Assembly: GCA_050943675.1 (NCBI GenBank)
Contig: JBMNPP010000094.1
Span: 1 to 10,330 of the forward strand
Reading direction: 5' to 3'
Origin: Brooklawnia sp050943675
Lineage (GTDB): Bacteria; Actinomycetota; Actinomycetes; Propionibacteriales; Propionibacteriaceae
DNA: 10,330 nucleotides
The position numbers and the translations under genes are program-made. The notes beneath the pieces were generated by a model that was not told where the DNA came from, did no database searches, and saw only the letters and a program-made list of their open reading frames with translations. Positions 6,127 through 10,330 of this stretch are shown here, piece by piece (the stretch's first letter is position 1; each line of letters opens with the position of its first letter).

Positions 6127-6134
6127 GACTCGTC

Positions 6135-7673
6135 ATGGAACCAAAATCCCCGAACGGGGCGCCGCAGGTTGCGCAAGGCGCCCAGCTGACAGCGATCGAT
6201 CGCTGGTTTGAGATCACCGCCCGCGGATCCAATAGGTCCCGTGAGGTACGCGGCGGTATTGTCACATTCTTCACGATGGCCTACATCCTGGCGCTCAACC
6301 CGCTGATCATCGGGACTGCAGCCGACCGCGACGGAAACCTGATCTCGGGTGCCCCGAAGTTCACCGATGCGGCTCAGGGGATCGTCGACGGGGCTGCCGT
6401 TGGTGAATCCATTGCGATGGTGGCCGCGGCGACCGCACTGATCGCAGGCCTGATGACCATCCTGATGGGTGTGGTGGGCCGCTTCCCGATCGGTATCGCC
6501 AGTGGCCTGGGCCTCAACGCCATGCTCGCCTACGTGATCGCCCCCCAGATGACCTGGCCGCAGGCCATGGGTCTGGTGGTTTGCGAGGGCATCGTGATCA
6601 CGTTGCTGGTGCTCACTGGCTTCCGTGAAGCAGTCTTCCGCGCAGTGCCACTGCCGTTGCGTGTGGCCATCAGCGTCGGTATCGGCCTGTTCATCACCCT
6701 GGTTGGCCTGGCAGATGCCGGAATCGTGCGTCCGGGTAGCCCGCTGGTGCAGTTGGGCGTAAACGGTTCGCTGCAGGGGTGGCCGATCCTGGTGTTCGTG
6801 GTGACTCTGGTCCTGCTGGCGTTGCTGCAATTGCGGAAGGTGCGCGGCGCCATGCTGTACGCGATTGTTGCGGGCACTGTGCTGGCCGTGATCGTAGAGA
6901 GCGTGTTCAGGATCGGCTCGCAGAGCCAGGAGGGCAACCCGACCGGTTGGGCGCTGAATGTGCCGTCCTTCCCGAGCCTTGCTGATTTTGCTGCACCCGA
7001 CCTGTCGCTGTTGGGCCGCGTGGATATCCTGGGTGGCTTCGCCCCCGACGGCAACCTGACGATGGCCAGTGTGCTGACTGCGTCCATGCTGGTGTTCAGC
7101 CTGCTGCTGGCAGACTTCTTCGACACCATGGGCACTGTGGTGGCCATCGGCGCCGAGGGCCGGCTGCTGGACGCCAAGGGCGAGCCGCCGCACCTGCGCG
7201 AGATCCTGCTGGTCGACTCGATCGGTGCCCTGGCCGGTGGTGCAGCCTCGGTTTCCAGCAACACCAGCTTCATCGAATCGACTGCAGGCGTGGCCGAGGG
7301 TGCCCGCACCGGGCTGGCCTCGGTGGTCACCGGTGCAGCATTCCTGGTCGCGATGTTCATCACCCCGGTGGTCAACATGGTGCCCTCCGAGGCGGTCGCC
7401 CCGGTGCTCATCGTGGTCGGTTTCCTGATGATGACCCAGATCGCAGAGATCAACTGGACCAACTTCGAGGGCGCGCTGCCGGCGTTCATCACCATCGTGC
7501 TGATGCCGTTCGCGTACTCGATCACTGCCGGCATCGGCGGCGGCTTCATCTTCTACGTGTTGATGAAGATCTTCAACGGCAAGGCCGCCAAGGTCCACCC
7601 GTTGATGTACGTGGTGGCATTCCTGTTCCTGATCTACTTCATGCAGGGGTTGATCGGCGGCTGGATCGCCTAG
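6135..7673 (+). CDS. NCS2 purine permease, AzgA/PbuG type
   Basis: A 512-residue polytopic inner-membrane transporter of the nucleobase-cation symporter 2 superfamily, AzgA/PbuG branch, whose characterised members import adenine, guanine or hypoxanthine with protons. Signature segments are present: REVRGGIVTFFTMAYILALNP at the start of the first helices (REVRG at 36-40), GLGLNAMLAY (124-133), DFFDTMGT (327-334) and SSNTSFIESTAGVAEG (374-389) followed by ARTGL, the substrate-site region. About 12-14 hydrophobic helices are expected and the length is slightly above the usual 430-480, with an N-terminal tail of about 20 polar residues and a loop near 262-300. The ATG start has TACGAT 8 bases upstream. 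The stop shares a CTAG with the opposing gene. No purine-riboswitch leader fits in the short upstream gap. Confidence 0.93.
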   Translation: MEPKSPNGAPQVAQGAQLTAIDRWFEITARGSNRSREVRGGIVTFFTMAYILALNPLIIGTAADRDGNLISGAPKFTDAAQGIVDGAAVGESIAMVAAATALIAGLMTILMGVVGRFPIGIASGLGLNAMLAYVIAPQMTWPQAMGLVVCEGIVITLLVLTGFREAVFRAVPLPLRVAISVGIGLFITLVGLADAGIVRPGSPLVQLGVNGSLQGWPILVFVVTLVLLALLQLRKVRGAMLYAIVAGTVLAVIVESVFRIGSQSQEGNPTGWALNVPSFPSLADFAAPDLSLLGRVDILGGFAPDGNLTMASVLTASMLVFSLLLADFFDTMGTVVAIGAEGRLLDAKGEPPHLREILLVDSIGALAGGAASVSSNTSFIESTAGVAEGARTGLASVVTGAAFLVAMFITPVVNMVPSEAVAPVLIVVGFLMMTQIAEINWTNFEGALPAFITIVLMPFAYSITAGIGGGFIFYVLMKIFNGKAAKVHPLMYVVAFLFLIYFMQGLIGGWIA

Positions 7674-8329
7674 GCAGGCGGCATCCAGACAACCACGAGG
7701 TCGGGCGCTGGGCGCCCGGCCTCGGCTGCTTTCTCGGCCCAGTGCGGGTACTGGTTGAGGAATTCCAGTAGCGGCCCGGCCACGGCCAGTGCCGTCTCAC
7801 CCAGGTCACCCATGACCATGCTGAGCGCGTGCCGGGTGGCTTCGGCATGGGCATGTTTGGAGTACCCGAACCGCTGGCCGGGTAGCGGCTGCAGGGGTAG
7901 TTGCGGGTTGCCGAGCATCAGGTTTTCCAGCGCGAACTGGCTGGGCAGGCCAGCGCGCGCCAGATCGAATTCCAGGTCAGACATCTGCTGGGGTGCCAGG
8001 TCGAAATCCAGCCGGTCCCAACTGGTGGCATCCAGCCAGGCCAACAGGATCTGCCAGGCATGGGTGAGCCGTTCAGGTTCGATGGCGCGACCCGCCAGCA
8101 GCGCTTCGACATCGCCGGGAGTCGGCCGTGCGGGGGCCTGGTGGGGATCGATCGGACGCTTCATCACCGGTCCGATCCGGCCCAGGAGCGAACCCCTGCG
8201 ATGGCTCGCTGACGGGGCCGGGAACTGGTCGGCAGCGATCGCGCGCAGCCGATCGGCGAGTTCGGGGATGGCGCGAAACATGTCCCGTAATTCGGTGATC
8301 CCGAGAGCAAAAATCGTCAACCGTGACAT
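7670..8329 (-). CDS. conserved-looking protein of unknown function
   Basis: A 219-residue soluble protein that I do not recognise. It opens with MSRLTIFALGITELRDMF, followed by ELADRLRAIAADQF, a basic linker, then a helical domain: WQILLAWLDATSWDRLDFDL, SDLEFDLARAGLPSQFALENLMLG and a QRFGYSKHAHAEATRHALSMVMG segment. It closes with a Trp/Pro-containing C-terminus (DLVVVWMPPA). There is no signal peptide, membrane helix or clear catalytic motif. Coding status is supported by the start position, which has a TAATGT box six bases upstream, and by the exact abutment of its TAG with the permease's TAG in a shared CTAG. It is divergent from the secreted protein at 8398, with 68 bases between them. 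Confidence 0.75.
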   Translation of the reverse strand: MSRLTIFALGITELRDMFRAIPELADRLRAIAADQFPAPSASHRRGSLLGRIGPVMKRPIDPHQAPARPTPGDVEALLAGRAIEPERLTHAWQILLAWLDATSWDRLDFDLAPQQMSDLEFDLARAGLPSQFALENLMLGNPQLPLQPLPGQRFGYSKHAHAEATRHALSMVMGDLGETALAVAGPLLEFLNQYPHWAEKAAEAGRPAPDLVVVWMPPA

Positions 8330-8335
8330 GCCCCG

Positions 8336-8341
8336 ACATTA
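8336..8341 (-). promoter_or_regulatory. -10-like box for the unknown gene
   Basis: TAATGT on the minus strand ends 6 bases before the ATG at 8329, with no Shine-Dalgarno. It is one of the better -10 matches in the window and fits a leaderless transcript. Confidence 0.5.
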
Positions 8342-8358
8342 GCGTCGTACCGCCTGAG

Positions 8359-8364
8359 TAGACT
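8359..8364 (+). promoter_or_regulatory. -10-like box for the secreted-protein gene
   Basis: TAGACT would start transcription near 8371, leaving a leader of about 27 bases that contains the GGGGAGGG ribosome binding site. It lies 17 bases from the opposing gene's -10, so the two promoters would overlap. Confidence 0.4.
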
Positions 8365-8384
8365 GCCCAACAAGTTACTGCTTC

Positions 8385-8392
8385 GGGGAGGG
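8385..8392 (+). promoter_or_regulatory. ribosome binding site of the secreted-protein gene
   Basis: GGGGAGGG lies 5 bases before the ATG at 8398 and fixes that start. Confidence 0.7.
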
Positions 8393-8397
8393 TCTGG

Positions 8398-9420
8398 ATG
8401 TCAAGAGCGCGTCGCGGTTGGGCGTGCGCTGGTGCGACCTTCCTGGCTCTGACTCTTGCTGCACCGGCCATGGCGGCGCCGGGCGAGGTCATCACGATCC
8501 AGGACGCCGAGCTGACCAACTCCAGTGGCATCGCAGCAGACTTCGACAACGGCATCTACTGGTTGGCCAACCCGGCCGACGACGGCGCGGGGGTGGTGCA
8601 GGGGCTTTATGGCGACGGCAGCTACGCCGGGCAGGTGCCCTTCGATGCCGAACTTGTGGACGTGCAGGCGCTGGCGATCTTTGCCGGGCAGCTCTATATC
8701 GGCGATATCGGTGACCCGGAGGAAGAGCGCGAGAGCATCGTCGTCTACCGGCTGGATACGCTGTTCCTGGAGCAACCAGCCGGCTACACCCAGTGGACGC
8801 TGACCTACCCTGATGGCCCCCACGATGCCGCCACGATGATGGTCTCGCCGCGCGGCAATATCTGGATCATCACCCGGGAGGCGGATGCCGGGTTGTACTT
8901 CCTGGCCGCCCCCGCCGGACCCGGCGAGTACGCGCTGCAGCGGGTCGCCGACGCACCGGCGTGGGTGACCGACGGTACCTTCATCGGCCCCACCACCGCA
9001 GCCCTGCGCACTTACACCGGGGTGCTCACCTACGACATGAGCTCGTATTTTGTCAGTGCGCAGGCCCAGGCCCCGGCCCAACCAGAGGGGGAGTCGCTCA
9101 CCGAATCGCTGGATAGTGACGGCCTGGTGGTCGGCAGCATCGGTGATGAGCGCCTGCTCGGTGTCGAAGTGCCGGAGACGATGGACGAACTGGACCCGGC
9201 CCCATCGGTGGCACCCGGCCGGGCGGCCACCGCAACCGCACCACCAGCGCCCAGCCCGACGCCGCTGCCGTCCCCGGCACCGACCACGCAACCGCCGCGG
9301 GACCCCTTGGGTACCGCCTCGGGATTCACCTCGGGCAAGACGCTCACGGCCATGGCGATCGCCCTCATGGTGTCGGTGGCTGCCGGGGCGCTGGCCTATC
9401 GGCGGCCCCGCCGGATCTAG
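8398..9420 (+). CDS. secreted protein with C-terminal membrane anchor
   Basis: A 340-residue exported protein of unknown function. Residues 1-26 form a signal peptide: a basic start (MSRARRGW), a hydrophobic core (CAGATFLALTLAA) and an AMA/AP cleavage site. Residues about 30-240 are strand-rich, with repeated turns such as NGIYWLANP, GQLYIGDIGD, GNIWIITRE and DAGLYFLAA, which recall the blades of a beta-propeller. Residues about 265-305 are a Pro/Ala/Thr/Ser-rich linker typical of a wall-spanning stalk. A hydrophobic helix at about 315-334 followed by RRPRRI should anchor it, facing outward; no LPXTG sortase motif is present. The ATG is supported by GGGGAGGG five bases upstream. Its 3' end overlaps the convergent acVLRF1 gene by 56 bases. 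The propeller fold is inferred, not proven. Confidence 0.85.
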   Translation: MSRARRGWACAGATFLALTLAAPAMAAPGEVITIQDAELTNSSGIAADFDNGIYWLANPADDGAGVVQGLYGDGSYAGQVPFDAELVDVQALAIFAGQLYIGDIGDPEEERESIVVYRLDTLFLEQPAGYTQWTLTYPDGPHDAATMMVSPRGNIWIITREADAGLYFLAAPAGPGEYALQRVADAPAWVTDGTFIGPTTAALRTYTGVLTYDMSSYFVSAQAQAPAQPEGESLTESLDSDGLVVGSIGDERLLGVEVPETMDELDPAPSVAPGRAATATAPPAPSPTPLPSPAPTTQPPRDPLGTASGFTSGKTLTAMAIALMVSVAAGALAYRRPRRI

Positions 9421-10063
9421 CCCGGGCGTCCAGTTCAATCGGGATGGTGCGCGCCTGCCGAGCGGCATCTGCTGCCACCGTCAGGCGGGCCTCTGGCACC
9501 GCGAGAACCGGGTGACGCTGGGGGAGTCTGGCCAGGCCGGCCAGCCTGGCATCGGTCAGCACCTCGACCACGCCGACCCGGTCACCACCGGTGACCAGCG
9601 CCGACATCCGGGGCAACAGGGGCACCAGCACATCGAAGGCGTCATCGGCGGCCCGCTGGTAGGCGCTGCGGGCCTGGTTGGCCCGCCGCCGGGCGTAACG
9701 CTGTTGCGACCAGCCACCCGCCTTGGCGCGTCCCTGCACGTAGTGCCGTGAGACCCGGTGGGCGACCAGTTCGTCACCTTCGGCCATCGCCACCGCGCTG
9801 GCACCCTTGCGCACCAGGATCAGCCCGAAGCAGCGTGGCCGCATCAGGTGTTGCAGGGCAGCGGCCAGGTCCAGGCCGACTGGTATCGGCTCCCACTGGT
9901 TGACCAGCCGGGCCTGCGCGCCATTGGTGGCCTGTAGCAGGATGGCGTTCGCAGTGACCTGGGTGCTCAGTTGGCCATGGCGGGCCTCGAAGCGTTCCAC
10001 CCACCCAGCCAACCGGTCCGGGGCCACACTCACCCGGTGCGCAACCTCGAACGGCGTAACCAT
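9365..10063 (-). CDS. acVLRF1-type peptidyl-tRNA hydrolase (release-factor homologue)
   Basis: A 232-residue protein of the actinobacterial VLRF1 family, related to eukaryotic Vms1/ANKZF1 and eRF1, which release nascent chains from stalled ribosomes by cutting peptidyl-tRNA. The deciding motif is GGWSQQRYARRR (116-127): the family's catalytic glutamine (Q120 or Q121) in a loop that plays the part of the eRF1 GGQ, followed by a helix carrying arginines and a conserved Gln (Q130). GLILVRKGASAVAMAEGDELV before it fits the first strands of the domain, and the LVPLLPRMSALVTGGDR segment fits the following core. The C-terminal tail is Pro/Arg rich and overlaps the secreted-protein gene. ATG 10063 has a TACGAT box six bases upstream. 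It is divergent from the DtxR gene. The ribosome-rescue role is inferred from the family. Confidence 0.85.
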   Translation of the reverse strand: MVTPFEVAHRVSVAPDRLAGWVERFEARHGQLSTQVTANAILLQATNGAQARLVNQWEPIPVGLDLAAALQHLMRPRCFGLILVRKGASAVAMAEGDELVAHRVSRHYVQGRAKAGGWSQQRYARRRANQARSAYQRAADDAFDVLVPLLPRMSALVTGGDRVGVVEVLTDARLAGLARLPQRHPVLAVPEARLTVAADAARQARTIPIELDARARSGGAADRPAPRQPPTP

Positions 10064-10069
10064 TCAGTC

Positions 10070-10075
10070 ATCGTA
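10070..10075 (-). promoter_or_regulatory. -10-like box for the acVLRF1 gene
   Basis: TACGAT on the minus strand ends 6 bases before the ATG at 10063. With its flanks it matches, over 12 bases, the box in front of the permease gene. Confidence 0.5.
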
Positions 10076-10103
10076 GGGCGAACTGGCTGAGTCGGTGGTG
10101 AGC

Positions 10104-10122
10104 GTCGGTTAGGCTTCCGGGC
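10104..10122 (+). promoter_or_regulatory. possible -10 and partial iron-box upstream of dtxR
   Basis: GGTTAGGCT (10107-10115) matches positions 4-12 of the 19-base DtxR/IdeR iron-box consensus exactly; across the whole 19-mer I count 11 matches. The same bases contain TAGGCT (10110-10115), a -10-like element. This could be an autoregulatory half-site, but the right half of the box is poor. Confidence 0.3.
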
Positions 10123-10124
10123 AT

Positions 10125-10130
10125 GGGAGG
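10125..10130 (+). promoter_or_regulatory. ribosome binding site of the dtxR-type gene
   Basis: GGGAGG lies 6 bases before the ATG at 10137. It excludes the nearby out-of-frame ATG at 10123. Confidence 0.75.
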
Positions 10131-10136
10131 CCGGCA

Positions 10137-10330
10137 ATGAGCGAGCTGATCGACACTACAGAGATGTATCTGCGCACGATCCTTGAGTTGTACGAGGAGG
10201 ATATTGAGCCGCTGCGCGCCCGCATCGTCGAGCGGCTGCACCAGTCCGGCCCCACCGTGAGCCAGACCGTCGGCCGTCTGGAACGGGACGGGCTGCTGAC
10301 CGTCCGTGACAACCGGCAGCTGGAACTCAG
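10137..10330 (+). CDS. DtxR/IdeR-family metal-dependent repressor, N-terminal fragment
   Basis: The first 64 residues of an iron- (or manganese-) dependent transcription repressor; the gene runs off the right edge. MSELIDTTEMYLRTILEL is nearly the DtxR/IdeR N-terminus, including M10, a metal ligand in DtxR. LRARIVERL and SGPTVSQTVGRLERDGLL form the winged helix-turn-helix, with the SGPTVSQTV recognition helix that reads iron boxes. Close likeness to IdeR suggests a global iron regulator rather than an MntR type, but the C-terminal metal-binding, dimer and SH3-like domains are not in view. Start ATG is set by GGGAGG six bases upstream. It is divergent from the acVLRF1 gene with 73 bases between the start codons, and a partial iron-box lies in that gap. 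Confidence 0.93.
   Translation, partial: MSELIDTTEMYLRTILELYEEDIEPLRARIVERLHQSGPTVSQTVGRLERDGLLTVRDNRQLEL

Noticed and set aside
6089..6134. Purine riboswitch upstream of the permease
   Set aside because: Only 46 bases separate the two divergent start codons and the -10 box sits 8 bases from the ATG, so no aptamer can fit.
6120..7598. 492-codon open frame on the minus strand opposite the purine permease
   Set aside because: Its product is a His/Gln/Asp-rich mix with no domain, as expected from reading the antisense of a hydrophobic high-GC gene. The plus strand carries clear NCS2 motifs over the same bases.
8401..9468. 355-codon minus-strand frame opposite the secreted protein
   Set aside because: Arg/Gly/His-rich antisense product. 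The plus-strand gene has a signal peptide, ribosome binding site and anchor in proper order.
1..10330. Mobile element, CRISPR array, tRNA or toxin-antitoxin system
   Set aside because: I found no transposase, terminal repeats, spaced direct repeats, cloverleaf sequences or small toxin/antitoxin pairs. The content is core chromosomal.

Overview
The window reads as a stretch of ordinary chromosome from a high-GC actinobacterium (Actinomycetota). The base composition is visibly G+C rich, GTG and TTG starts occur, and several genes belong to families that are largely actinobacterial: a CspB-type cold-shock protein with a C-terminal extension, a DUF3027 protein, a DUF2530 membrane protein, the N-terminal half of the XPB-neighbour 'helicase-associated' family, an acVLRF1-type release-factor homologue and a DtxR/IdeR regulator. 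I cannot place the genus. There is no tRNA, rRNA, CRISPR array, insertion sequence or phage gene.

Layout. 1-496 is the 3' end of a groEL chaperonin gene, followed by a strong intrinsic terminator. 666-2827 holds three plus-strand genes: a HAD-IIA phosphatase with a TTG start, a divergent CutC-family TIM-barrel protein and a Nudix hydrolase. 2760-4519 is a two-gene minus-strand unit (proline-rich membrane protein, then a shortened helicase-associated protein) joined by a GTGA stop/start overlap; its end runs into the end of the Nudix gene. 4643-5784 is a plus-strand pair, again joined by GTGA: a cold-shock-domain protein and a DUF3027 protein. 5789-6088 (minus) is a small DUF2530 membrane protein, divergent from an AzgA/PbuG-type purine permease (6135-7673). 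7670-8329 (minus) is an unrecognised 219-residue protein, divergent from a secreted, membrane-anchored protein (8398-9420). 9365-10063 (minus) is the acVLRF1 homologue, divergent from the start of a DtxR/IdeR metalloregulator that runs off the right edge.

The genes do not form one pathway. They are housekeeping and conserved accessory genes: protein folding, possible ribosome rescue, nucleotide clean-up and uptake, RNA binding and metal regulation. Two architectural themes stand out. All four convergent gene pairs end within a few bases of each other or overlap (68, 4 and 56 bp overlaps and one 4-bp gap). Many starts also have a TANNNT -10-like hexamer 6-8 bases upstream with no clear Shine-Dalgarno, as expected for leaderless mRNAs. 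No clearly new multi-gene system is visible. The points most worth following are the helicase-associated protein that seems to lack its central domain, the coupled Csp/DUF3027 pair, and the shared acVLRF1/DtxR control region with a partial iron-box match.
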